Assembly: GCF_900187605.1 (NCBI RefSeq)
Contig: NZ_FYEA01000014.1
Coordinates: forward strand, 62,001 to 126,000
Direction: 5' to 3'
DNA: 64,000 nucleotides
From: Pseudomonas sp. Irchel 3H7
GTDB lineage: Bacteria > Pseudomonadota > Gammaproteobacteria > Pseudomonadales > Pseudomonadaceae
How positions within the stretch are numbered: the first letter of the stretch is position 1; each line of letters starts with the position of its first letter. Shown here one piece after another: positions 44,337 to 52,046 of this stretch. The position numbers were made by a program, and so were the translations under genes. The notes beneath the pieces were generated by a model. That model was not told the origin of the DNA, did no database searches, and worked only from the letters and a program-made list of their open reading frames with translations.

Positions 44337-45911
44337 ATGACAGGCGAAATGAACATCCTCCCGCTCCCGCCCACCACCCCGGCGACCGTTCGCCCGCAGG
44401 TCGGTGAGCTGCTCAAGCTTTTGACCCCGGTCGAAGGCCTGATCGGCGCCGGGCAAAGCGCCAAAGCCGAGGTGTTGTCGCTCAAACAGGCGGATCAGAC
44501 TTTTCAGTTATTGCTCAAGGTGACCGTCGACGGCGGACGCCAGACCACCGTGCAGGCGACCAGCAATCTGCCGTTGCCGCAAGGCACCAGCCTGGCGATC
44601 ACCCAGCCCTCGGCGGGCAACCTGGCGATTACCGTGCAGCAGGCGATTGCCAGCAGCGTCGCCACCCTCACCCGCATCGACACCGCGCAATTGCCGGTCG
44701 GCACGCTGCTGCAAGGCAAAGTGCTGACCTCGCAGGCGCTACCGCAGACGCCGGGGCAGGCAGCGGTGTTCCGCTCGCTGGTCAGCCTGCTCAACACCGC
44801 ACAGAGCGGCAGCACATTGACCATCGACAGCCCGCAGCCGCTGCGCATTGGCACCTTGCTGTCGGCGTTGGTGGAAGACTCACAAACCCTCAAGTTTCTG
44901 CCGATGAGCAGCCGCCAGGAACAACTGGCAGTCAGTCAGCAACTGCTCGGTCAGCAAAGTCGTCAGGCCTCCCTGACAGGGTTGCTGAATGCTTTGCAGA
45001 ATCTGCCGAGCGATACCGATCAGACATCGCAGGATTTGCGCGCGGTGGTCGACAAACTCCTTGCCAGCCTGCCAGACGTGCAACAACTGAGCACCGCCAA
45101 AGGCGTCGCGCTGGCGCTGGCCAACAGCGGCGCGTTCCTCGAAGCAAAACTGCTGACCGGCCAGAACCCGACGCTGGCTCCGGACATGAAAGCCGATCTG
45201 CTCAAGCTGATCGCACAACTGACCCCGGGCCTGCCGAGCAGCACCAGTTTCAACGCGATCATCGCCGCCAACACCTTGGCGCAAGCGCTGCCGAGCTTCG
45301 TCCGTAACGCCCTCGGCATGCTCGGCCAGGTCAGCGCCAAACCGGTGCCCAGCAGCTTCCCGCTGCCCGAGCGTTTGCTGCAAAGTCAGGACGGCGAAGG
45401 CGATCTGGAGCAATTGCTGCGCCTCGCTGCTGCCGCGGTTTCGCGCCTGCAAAGCCATCAACTGTCGAGCCTGGAGCAGACCGGCGTCACCGACGATGGG
45501 CGCCTGCTCAGCACCTGGCAACTGGAAATTCCCATGCGCAATCTGCAGGACATCGTGCCGTTGCAGGTCAAGTTTCAGCGTGAAGAAGCGCCGGAGCGAG
45601 AACCGCAACCCAACGAACGCCGCGACGAGCGCGAGCCCAAGCAGCAACTGTGGCGCGTCGATCTGGCGTTCGACATGGAACCGCTCGGGCCGATGCAGAT
45701 TCAGGCGCAGTTGATCGCCGGCAGCCTGTCCAGCCAACTGTGGGCCGAACGGCCTTACACCGCCGACCTGATCGGCAACAACCTGTTCGCCCTGCGCCAG
45801 CGCCTGCTCGATCGCGGGCTGAACGTTGGCGACATCGACTGCCACCTCGGCACCCCGCCGCAGGGCAACCAAACCCGCCTCGAACACCGCTGGGTCGACG
45901 AAACCGCATGA
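44337..45911 (+). CDS. FliK-like flagellar hook-length control domain protein
   Basis: A 524-residue protein with a long low-complexity, Gln/Ser/Leu-rich N-terminal part and a C-terminal region resembling the FliK C-terminal domain (RVDLAFDMEPLGPMQIQAQL, then SSQLWAERPYTADLIGNNLFALRQRLLDRGLNVGDIDCH). FliK switches export specificity by contacting FlhB. The gene is coupled by ATGA to an FlhB-C-terminal-like gene, so the pair looks like an accessory switch; the main fliK is expected elsewhere. I use the ATG at 44337; a GTG at 44292 also opens the frame. Confidence 0.78.
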   Translation: MTGEMNILPLPPTTPATVRPQVGELLKLLTPVEGLIGAGQSAKAEVLSLKQADQTFQLLLKVTVDGGRQTTVQATSNLPLPQGTSLAITQPSAGNLAITVQQAIASSVATLTRIDTAQLPVGTLLQGKVLTSQALPQTPGQAAVFRSLVSLLNTAQSGSTLTIDSPQPLRIGTLLSALVEDSQTLKFLPMSSRQEQLAVSQQLLGQQSRQASLTGLLNALQNLPSDTDQTSQDLRAVVDKLLASLPDVQQLSTAKGVALALANSGAFLEAKLLTGQNPTLAPDMKADLLKLIAQLTPGLPSSTSFNAIIAANTLAQALPSFVRNALGMLGQVSAKPVPSSFPLPERLLQSQDGEGDLEQLLRLAAAAVSRLQSHQLSSLEQTGVTDDGRLLSTWQLEIPMRNLQDIVPLQVKFQREEAPEREPQPNERRDEREPKQQLWRVDLAFDMEPLGPMQIQAQLIAGSLSSQLWAERPYTADLIGNNLFALRQRLLDRGLNVGDIDCHLGTPPQGNQTRLEHRWVDETA

Positions 45912-46237
45912 ACGATTCCACTGCCCCACGCCAGGCCATCGCCCTCAAGTACGACGGCAACCACGCCCCGACCCTCACCGCCAAGGGTGATGATGAACTG
46001 GCCGAAGAAATCCTGCGCATTGCTCGTGATTGCGAAGTGCCGATCTATGAGAATGCTGAATTGGTGCGCTTGCTGGCGAGGATGGAACTGGGCGACAGCA
46101 TTCCCGAAGAGCTGTATCGCACCATCGCCGAGATCATCGCGTTTGCGTGGAATCTGAAGGGCAAATTCCCCGAGGGGCAGGACCCGAATGCGCCGATGGT
46201 CGAGAAGGACATCACTGATCGCGGCGATGATTATTAA
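45908..46237 (+). CDS. fhlB: FlhB C-terminal-domain homologue (FhlB)
   Basis: A 109-residue soluble protein matching only the cytoplasmic C-terminal domain of FlhB: QAIALKYDGNHAPTLTAKGDDELAEEILRIARDCEVPIYENAELVRLL, then ELGDSIPEELYRTIAEIIAFAW. The autocleavage tetrapeptide NPTH expected just before AIALKYD is absent (APRQ instead). The protein therefore resembles the cleaved FlhB fragment. Probably modulates flagellar export specificity (inference). Coupled to the fliK-like gene. Confidence 0.85.
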   Translation: MNDSTAPRQAIALKYDGNHAPTLTAKGDDELAEEILRIARDCEVPIYENAELVRLLARMELGDSIPEELYRTIAEIIAFAWNLKGKFPEGQDPNAPMVEKDITDRGDDY

Positions 46238-46247
46238 GCCTTAAAAG

Positions 46248-46336
46248 CAAAAGATCGCAGCCTTCGGCAGCTCCTACATTGGAATGCGTTTCCCTGTAGG
46301 AGCTGCCGAAGGCTGCGATCTTTTGATCTTGCTTCT
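46248..46336. repeat. Inverted repeat (AAAAGATCGCAGCCTTCGGC family)
   Basis: AAAAGATCGCAGCCTTCGGCAGCTCCTAC and the exact inverted GTAGGAGCTGCCGAAGGCTGCGATCTTTT, about 22 bp apart, between convergent fhlB and the DUF2802 gene. Confidence 0.88.
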
Positions 46337-46727
46337 AGTTCTTGTGAAGCTTGCGCATCAACTCCGCCTCAGCCTGGGTCAACCCACAGGACTGAGTCAG
46401 TTCATCGACGCTTGCGCCCATGCCTACCAGTTTCGCCGCCTGGGCGAATGACAGGCTCGACGGGTCGCGTTGTTCAAGCGCGACAATCTTGTCCGGCAAC
46501 GGACTCACCACCGCGCGCAACTCGTGCAGGGCGTCGCCCATGCGCACATTGCCGTTCTGGTAATCGTCGACACGCTTGGCCAGTTCCTTGATGCGCTGAT
46601 CACGCAGCGCATCGCCCTGGGCCTGTTGCGCAGCGATGACGCGCTGCGCCTTGATGTACGACACAAACATTGCCAGCGTGCCTGCCCAGAAGAGGAACAG
46701 GACAATGACCGCGACCTCGAGAATCAA
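46335..46727 (-). CDS. DUF2802 membrane-anchored protein of the chemotaxis operon
   Basis: A 130-residue protein with one N-terminal transmembrane helix (LEVAVIVLFLFWAGTLAMFVSYI), a probable coiled coil (about 30-75) and a conserved C-terminal helical domain (SFAQAAKLVGMGASVDELTQSCGLTQAEAELMRKLH), the DUF2802 pattern. Starts with TTG directly after the cheW stop (TGATTG), so translation is probably coupled. Function is unknown; it is regularly found after cheW in Pseudomonas. Confidence 0.82.
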   Translation of the reverse strand: MILEVAVIVLFLFWAGTLAMFVSYIKAQRVIAAQQAQGDALRDQRIKELAKRVDDYQNGNVRMGDALHELRAVVSPLPDKIVALEQRDPSSLSFAQAAKLVGMGASVDELTQSCGLTQAEAELMRKLHKN

Positions 46728-47213
46728 TCAGATATTCTCCAGGTCCGACCATTCTTCTTCGCTCATCATCTTGTCCAGCTCGACCAGGATCAGCAACTCG
46801 TTGTTCTTGTTGCACACGCCCTGGATGAACTTGGCCGATTCTTCGTTGCCGACGTTTGGCGCCGTCTCGATTTCCGACTGACGCAGGTAAACCACTTCGG
46901 CCACGCTGTCGACCATGATGCCGACGACTTGCTTATCGGCTTCGATGATGACGATACGGGTGTTGTCGCTGATCTCGCCGCTGTTCAGGCCGAAGCGCTG
47001 ACGAGTGTCGATCACGGTGACCACGTTACCGCGCAGGTTGATGATGCCCAGCACGTAGCTCGGTGCACCTGGCACTGGAGCGATCTCGGTGTAGCGCAGC
47101 ACTTCCTGAACGCGCATCACGTTGATGCCGTAGGTTTCGTTGTCCAGTTTGAAGGTTACCCATTGCAGGATCGGATCTTCAGAACCTTTTGCATTCGTCG
47201 CCTGACTACTCAT
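46728..47213 (-). CDS. cheW: Chemotaxis coupling protein CheW
   Basis: Adaptor linking chemoreceptors to CheA, 161 residues. The core shows QWVTFKLDNETYGINVMRVQEVLRYTEIAPVPGAPSYVLGIINLRGNVVTVIDTRQRFGL, the classical CheW motif, then IVIIEADKQVVGIMVDSVAEV. Lies 90 bp downstream of the CheW-like parP gene. Confidence 0.96.
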   Translation of the reverse strand: MSSQATNAKGSEDPILQWVTFKLDNETYGINVMRVQEVLRYTEIAPVPGAPSYVLGIINLRGNVVTVIDTRQRFGLNSGEISDNTRIVIIEADKQVVGIMVDSVAEVVYLRQSEIETAPNVGNEESAKFIQGVCNKNNELLILVELDKMMSEEEWSDLENI

Positions 47214-47303
47214 ACCCTGACCCCTCGAAAAAACCGCTCTGAGCGGTGTGCGTTCTGTGTGGCGGCATTCAACAATGCCGTCGCCTGATTGTTATGTCGG
47301 CAG

Positions 47304-48263
47304 CTATGTCGGTTTATGTAGCGGCTTGTGGCCGCCGAGGTGCTTTGCCCCACCGCTGGCGATCAACTCGGCCAGTGCGGAAACGTCAAGCAATGCACAC
47401 ATGTGCTCAATCACGGTGCCGGCGAGCCATGGCCGCTGACCCCGGTGACTTCTCCATTTGATTTCATTCGGGTCCAGACGCAACGAGCGGCTGACCTGAT
47501 GCACTGCCAGCCCCCACTCGTAACCTTGTACCGAAATCACGTACTGCAGGCCCTGACGGAAGTCATCGCGATAGCGATCGGGCATGACCCAGCGCGCGGT
47601 GTCCAGCACTTTCAGGTTGCCGGCCTGGCTCGGCAGAATCCCGAGGAACCATTCCGGCTGACCGAACAACGGCGTCAGCTCATGGCCGGCCAGCGAATAG
47701 ATCGAGCCGAGGCACACCAGCGGCACGGCGAGGGTCAGGCCAGCGACGTCGAACAGCAGGCATTCGAAGGCTTCCGAGGCCCACGCCGGACGTCCGTCGG
47801 TTTCCACCGGTGGCGGCGTGTTGTTCGGCGGCAGATGCACTTCCACCAGCGGCGGAACCAGCGTCTGCTCGACGGGTGCGGGTGCGACGGGTGCCGGAGC
47901 TGGTTCGACCACGACCGGTTCCGGCGCGGTTTTCAGCAATTGGGTTTGCAGCAGCGGAGCGAGCGTCGAGACCGATGCACGAACCGGCGCTGCTTCCTCG
48001 ATCAAAGCCACCGGCGCTTTGGCAACCGCTGCAACGGCAGGCGCGGCAACCGGCGCAGCAGGCCTGGCCGCTTTCTGCGCGTCACGCGCCTGCTCTTCCA
48101 GCACCGCGGCCTGAAACTCGTCCAGCGCCTCGCTGCTTTCCACAACTTCAGGCTGCGCCTCAATGACCGGCGGCAGCTCCTCAGGAATTTCCTGCAGCAA
48201 ATTATCCAGATAAGACTGCAGCGCCAATTGCGGCTTCGACGTCAACTTGACCGGCCGATTCAT
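47304..48263 (-). CDS. parP: CheW-domain protein ParP (chemotaxis array positioning)
   Basis: A 319-residue protein with a long Pro/Ala/Glu-rich N-terminal part (about 20-165) and a C-terminal CheW-like (AIF) domain: AFECLLFDVAGLTLAVPLVCLGSIYSL, LGILPSQAGNLKVLDTARWVMP, YVISVQGYEWGLAVHQVS. In Vibrio and Pseudomonas ParP binds CheA and the polar ATPase ParC to place arrays at the old pole. The ATG at 48263 follows GGGG; an ATG at 48275 is possible. An inverted repeat separates it from parC. Confidence 0.88.
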   Translation of the reverse strand: MNRPVKLTSKPQLALQSYLDNLLQEIPEELPPVIEAQPEVVESSEALDEFQAAVLEEQARDAQKAARPAAPVAAPAVAAVAKAPVALIEEAAPVRASVSTLAPLLQTQLLKTAPEPVVVEPAPAPVAPAPVEQTLVPPLVEVHLPPNNTPPPVETDGRPAWASEAFECLLFDVAGLTLAVPLVCLGSIYSLAGHELTPLFGQPEWFLGILPSQAGNLKVLDTARWVMPDRYRDDFRQGLQYVISVQGYEWGLAVHQVSRSLRLDPNEIKWRSHRGQRPWLAGTVIEHMCALLDVSALAELIASGGAKHLGGHKPLHKPT

Positions 48264-48274
48264 ACGCAACCCCA

Positions 48275-48366
48275 TGTAGGAGCTGCCGCAGGCTGCGATC
48301 TTTTGATCTTTTCAGGAGCGCCACAAAGCAAGATCAAAAGATCGCAGCCTGCGGCAGCTCCTACAA
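48275..48366. repeat. Inverted repeat between parC and parP
   Basis: GTAGGAGCTGCCGCAGGCTGCGATCTTTTGATC and the inverted GATCAAAAGATCGCAGCCTGCGGCAGCTCCTAC. It lies inside an operon, so it may affect the relative amounts of ParC and ParP (inference). Confidence 0.88.
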
Positions 48367-48379
48367 GGTTCAACGTCAT

Positions 48380-49168
48380 TCAAGCCACCTGCGGAACAAG
48401 TTGTTGCGCCAACAGATGCTTGAGCAGCGCGCGATACGCCAGCACGCCACGGCTCTTGCCGTCGAATTGCGAAGGCGTTACGCCGGCCCGGCTGGCATCG
48501 CGCAGACGAGTATCGACCGGGATATAACCCTGCCAGATCTCTTCTGGGAATTTGTCGCGCAGCACACGCAAGGTATGCATCGATGCCTGCGTACGGCGAT
48601 CGAACAGGGTCGGCACGATACTGAACGGCAACGCCTGTTTGCGCGAGCGATTGATCATCGCCAAGGTGTTGACCATGCGTTCCAAGCCTTTGACGGCCAA
48701 GTGTTCGGTCTGCACCGGGATCACCAGTTGCTGGCTCGCCGCCAGGGCGTTGACCATCAGTACGCCGAGCAACGGCGGGCTGTCAATCACCGCGTAATCG
48801 AAGTCCTGCCACAGCTGCGCCAGACTCTTGGCGATTACCAGACCCAGGCCACTCTGCCCCGGCGACTGACGCTCAAGGGTTGCCAGCGCGGTGCTCGATG
48901 GCAGCAGCGAAATACGTTCGTCACTGGTCGACAACAGCAGCTGCCCCGGCAGGCCTTGCGGCACGCTGCCCTTGTGCAGAAACAGGTCGTAGTTGCTGTG
49001 TTCCAGGCTGTCGGGGTCGTAGCCGAAATAGCTGGTCATCGAGCCGTGCGGGTCGAGATCGACCACAACCACGCGCTTGCCCGCCTCGGCCAGCAATCCG
49101 GCTAAAGCGATGGAAGATGTGGTTTTACCGACACCACCCTTTTGATTGGCGACTGCCCAGACTCTCAT
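48380..49168 (-). CDS. parC: ParA-family ATPase ParC
   Basis: A 262-residue MinD/ParA-type ATPase that marks the pole for chemotaxis arrays. The deviant Walker A is NQKGGVGKTTSSIALAG (Lys15 and the signature Lys10), with VVVDLDPHGSM and YAVIDSPPLLGV following. Placed between motD and parP as in P. aeruginosa. Not a chromosome-partition ParA, since no parB follows. Confidence 0.9.
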   Translation of the reverse strand: MRVWAVANQKGGVGKTTSSIALAGLLAEAGKRVVVVDLDPHGSMTSYFGYDPDSLEHSNYDLFLHKGSVPQGLPGQLLLSTSDERISLLPSSTALATLERQSPGQSGLGLVIAKSLAQLWQDFDYAVIDSPPLLGVLMVNALAASQQLVIPVQTEHLAVKGLERMVNTLAMINRSRKQALPFSIVPTLFDRRTQASMHTLRVLRDKFPEEIWQGYIPVDTRLRDASRAGVTPSQFDGKSRGVLAYRALLKHLLAQQLVPQVA

Positions 49169-49211
49169 TCGGTTCGTTCCTCCCGGCCGATATGCTCGAC
49201 CGAGACATAGC

Positions 49212-50102
49212 TCAGCGTGTTAATGCGGGTGACGGAGAATTGACGGCACTCTCGCGTCCCGGCGTCTTGACCGGGGTCGGTGCAGTTTGTGTGCCAGCCC
49301 GCTTCAATGCAGCGTCCGGTTGCGCATTGGCGGTTCCGGTGCCCGTGAGGCTGCGGCGCACATCGAGATTGCGCGACACCACCAGCACCACACGACGGTT
49401 TTTCGCACGGCCTTCAGCGGTGGCGTTATTGGCGACCGGCTGGAACTCACCGTAACCGACCGAGGCCAGGCGGCCAGGATTGACACCCTGCATCGCCAGC
49501 ATGCGCACGATGCTCGCCGAACGCGCCGAAGACAGCTCCCAGTTGGTCGGGTACTGCGCGGTGCGGATCGGCTGATCATCGGTGAAACCTTCGACGTGGA
49601 TCGGGTTATCGAACGGCTTCAGAATCGCCGCGACCTTGTCGATGATGTTGAAGGCGATGTCGCTTGGCATGGCGTCACCGCTGCCGAACAACAGGCTGGA
49701 GTTGAGTTCGATCTCGACCCACAGTTCGTTGCCACGCACGGTCATCTGATTAGAGCTGATCAAGTCACCGAAGGCGGCGCTGATGTCATCGGCAATGCTT
49801 TTCAGTGGATCGCTGGCGCCGGCGATACCGGCGTCGACCTGTTCGGCGTCCTTGACCAGCGGCTTGGCCGGGGTCACGGTCTTCGGTCGTTCATCACCAA
49901 TCGGGATCGGTTTGAGCGAGCGGTCGGAGTCGGTGAAGACCCCGATCAGCGCTTCGGAAATGACTTTGTACTTACCTTCGTTGATCGACGAAATCGAGTA
50001 CATCACCACGAAGAACGCGAACAGTAGCGTGATGAAATCCGCGTAGGACACGAGCCAGCGCTCGTGATTGACGTGTTCTTCCTGGTGGCGACGACGAGCC
50101 AT
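49212..50102 (-). CDS. motD: Flagellar stator protein MotD
   Basis: Peptidoglycan-binding stator subunit of the second Pseudomonas stator. The 296-residue protein has one transmembrane helix with the proton-channel region (SYADFITLLFAFFVVMYSISS, Asp of YADF) and a C-terminal OmpA-like domain (HVEGFTDDQPI, LSSARSASIVRMLAMQGV, YGEFQPVANNATAEGRAKNRRVVLVV). Located 12 bp after motC. Confidence 0.95.
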   Translation of the reverse strand: MARRRHQEEHVNHERWLVSYADFITLLFAFFVVMYSISSINEGKYKVISEALIGVFTDSDRSLKPIPIGDERPKTVTPAKPLVKDAEQVDAGIAGASDPLKSIADDISAAFGDLISSNQMTVRGNELWVEIELNSSLLFGSGDAMPSDIAFNIIDKVAAILKPFDNPIHVEGFTDDQPIRTAQYPTNWELSSARSASIVRMLAMQGVNPGRLASVGYGEFQPVANNATAEGRAKNRRVVLVVSRNLDVRRSLTGTGTANAQPDAALKRAGTQTAPTPVKTPGRESAVNSPSPALTR

Positions 50103-50114
50103 GAGGTTATTCCC

Positions 50115-50855
50115 TTAATCCATGAAGCCTTGCAGCTTCAACTCAATGGAGCGAGGGTTTTCACCTTCGGCGATCGACAGGATCCCTTCCAACAACATTT
50201 CGCGATAACGCGACTGCCGCAACGCGATTGACTTCAGCTTGGCCGCCACCGGCAGCAACACCAGGTTGGCACTGGCCACGCCGTAAATGGTCGCGACGAA
50301 CGCCACGGCGATGCCGCTGCCCAGTTGCGTCGGATCGGCGAGGTTGCCCATCACGTGAATCAGGCCCATCACCGCACCGATAATGCCGATGGTTGGCGCG
50401 TAGCCGCCCATGCTTTCAAAGACTTTCGCCGCCTCGATGTCGCGGGCTTCCTGGGTGTAGAAATCCACTTCGAGGATGCTGCGGATCGCTTCCGGCTCAG
50501 CACCGTCGACCAGCAGTTGCAGGCCTTTGCGCGAGTAGTTGTCCGGTTCGGCATCCGCCACGCCTTCCAAGCCCAGCAGGCCTTCCTTGCGCGCGGTGAG
50601 GCTCCAGTTGACCACGCGATCAATGCCACCGGCCAGATCGACCCGTGGCGGAAACAGAATCCAGGCGAGGATCTGCATGGCGCGTTTGAACGCGCTCATC
50701 GGCGATTGCAGCAGTGCGGCACCGACGGTGCCGCCCAGTACGATCAATGCCGCCGGGCCGTTGGCCAGCGCACCGAGGTGACCACCTTCAAGGTAGTTAC
50801 CGCCGATGATGGCGACGAACGCCATGATGATCCCGATAAGGCTTAAAACATCCAT
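50115..50855 (-). CDS. motC: Flagellar stator protein MotC
   Basis: Proton-conducting MotA-type stator subunit, 246 residues, four transmembrane spans. MDVLSLIGIIMAFVAIIGGNYLEGGH and the conserved APTIGIIGAVMGLIHVMGNL segment are typical. The ATG at 50855 overlaps the cheB stop (TGATG); an in-frame GTG at 50864 would add three residues. Partner of MotD. Confidence 0.95.
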   Translation of the reverse strand: MDVLSLIGIIMAFVAIIGGNYLEGGHLGALANGPAALIVLGGTVGAALLQSPMSAFKRAMQILAWILFPPRVDLAGGIDRVVNWSLTARKEGLLGLEGVADAEPDNYSRKGLQLLVDGAEPEAIRSILEVDFYTQEARDIEAAKVFESMGGYAPTIGIIGAVMGLIHVMGNLADPTQLGSGIAVAFVATIYGVASANLVLLPVAAKLKSIALRQSRYREMLLEGILSIAEGENPRSIELKLQGFMD

Positions 50856-51997
50856 CAGAGACACGCCTCGACAATGTGTTTGCCGATGTCGTCGAGGCTG
50901 TATACCGCGTCGGCGAGGTCGGCTTTAACGATGGCCATCGGCATGCCGTAGATCACGCAACTGGCTTCGTCCTGCGCCCACACCGCGCTGCCGCCCTGCT
51001 TGAGCAGACGTGCGCCTTCACGGCCGTCAGCGCCCATGCCGGTCAACACCACCGCCAGAACTTTGTCGCCGTAGGATTTCGCCGCCGAACCGAAAGTGAT
51101 GTCCACGCACGGCTTGTAGTTCAGACGTTCGTCGCCCGGGAGGATTTTCACCGCGCCACGGCCGTCGATCATCATTTGCTTGCCACCCGGCGCGAGCAAC
51201 GCCAGGCCCGGACGCAGGATGTCGCCATCCTCGGCTTCCTTGACGCTGATGCGGCAGAGCTTGTCGAGACGTTCGGCAAATGCCTTGGTGAATGCCGCCG
51301 GCATGTGCTGGATCAGCACGATCGGCGCCGGGAAATTCGCTGGCAACTGAGTCAGCACGCGTTGCAGCGCCACCGGGCCGCCCGTCGACGTACCGATGGC
51401 AACCAGTTTATAGGCTTTGCGTTTCGGTGCCGGCGACGAAGCGCTGGCAGCCGGAGCACGGCTTGGAGCAGGTGCATGCACAGGCGCGGGTGTCGGACGT
51501 GCCGGTGCGCTGGTGCTGTGGCTGCTGAAGCTGGATGGCGCCGGAGCAGGCGTCGGTGCTGCGGCTGGAGCCGGCGCACTGTAAGCACTGAAACGACGGT
51601 TACTGCGCGAGATGCTATGCACCTTTTCGCACAGCAACTGTTTGACCTTCTCCGGGTTACGCGAGATGTCTTCGAAATTCTTCGGCAGGAAATCCACCGC
51701 ACCGGCGTCCAGCGCATCCAGGGTGACCCGGGCGCCTTCGTGCGTCAGCGAGGAGAACATCAACACCGGGGTCGGGCAGCGCTGCATGATGTGCCGCACT
51801 GCCGTGATGCCGTCCATCATTGGCATCTCGTAGTCCATGGTGATCACGTCCGGCTTGAGCGCCAGCGCCTGATCGATCGCCTCTTTACCGTTGGTGGCGG
51901 TGCCGACCACCTGAATGCTCGGATCCGCTGAAAGAATTTCCGAGACGCGGCGGCGGAAAAAACCCGAATCGTCCACCACCAGGACTTTGACTGCCAT
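50855..51997 (-). CDS. cheB: Chemotaxis methylesterase CheB
   Basis: Response-regulator methylesterase that removes receptor methyl groups, 380 residues. The receiver domain has Asp55 in VITMDYEMPMMDG. A long Ala/Pro-rich linker (about 140-185) follows, then the catalytic domain with Ser in AIGTSTGGPVALQ, His in VLIQHMPAAFT, and Asp in LTGMGADGREG. I use the ATG at 51997 (MAVKVLVVDDSGFFRRR); upstream sequence in the frame is not part of the receiver fold. Confidence 0.96.
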   Translation of the reverse strand: MAVKVLVVDDSGFFRRRVSEILSADPSIQVVGTATNGKEAIDQALALKPDVITMDYEMPMMDGITAVRHIMQRCPTPVLMFSSLTHEGARVTLDALDAGAVDFLPKNFEDISRNPEKVKQLLCEKVHSISRSNRRFSAYSAPAPAAAPTPAPAPSSFSSHSTSAPARPTPAPVHAPAPSRAPAASASSPAPKRKAYKLVAIGTSTGGPVALQRVLTQLPANFPAPIVLIQHMPAAFTKAFAERLDKLCRISVKEAEDGDILRPGLALLAPGGKQMMIDGRGAVKILPGDERLNYKPCVDITFGSAAKSYGDKVLAVVLTGMGADGREGARLLKQGGSAVWAQDEASCVIYGMPMAIVKADLADAVYSLDDIGKHIVEACL

Positions 51998-52046
51998 AAA
52001 CACTCCATTAGGTGCAGCGGGACGTTGTCGCCCCGCCGCCCCGGAT

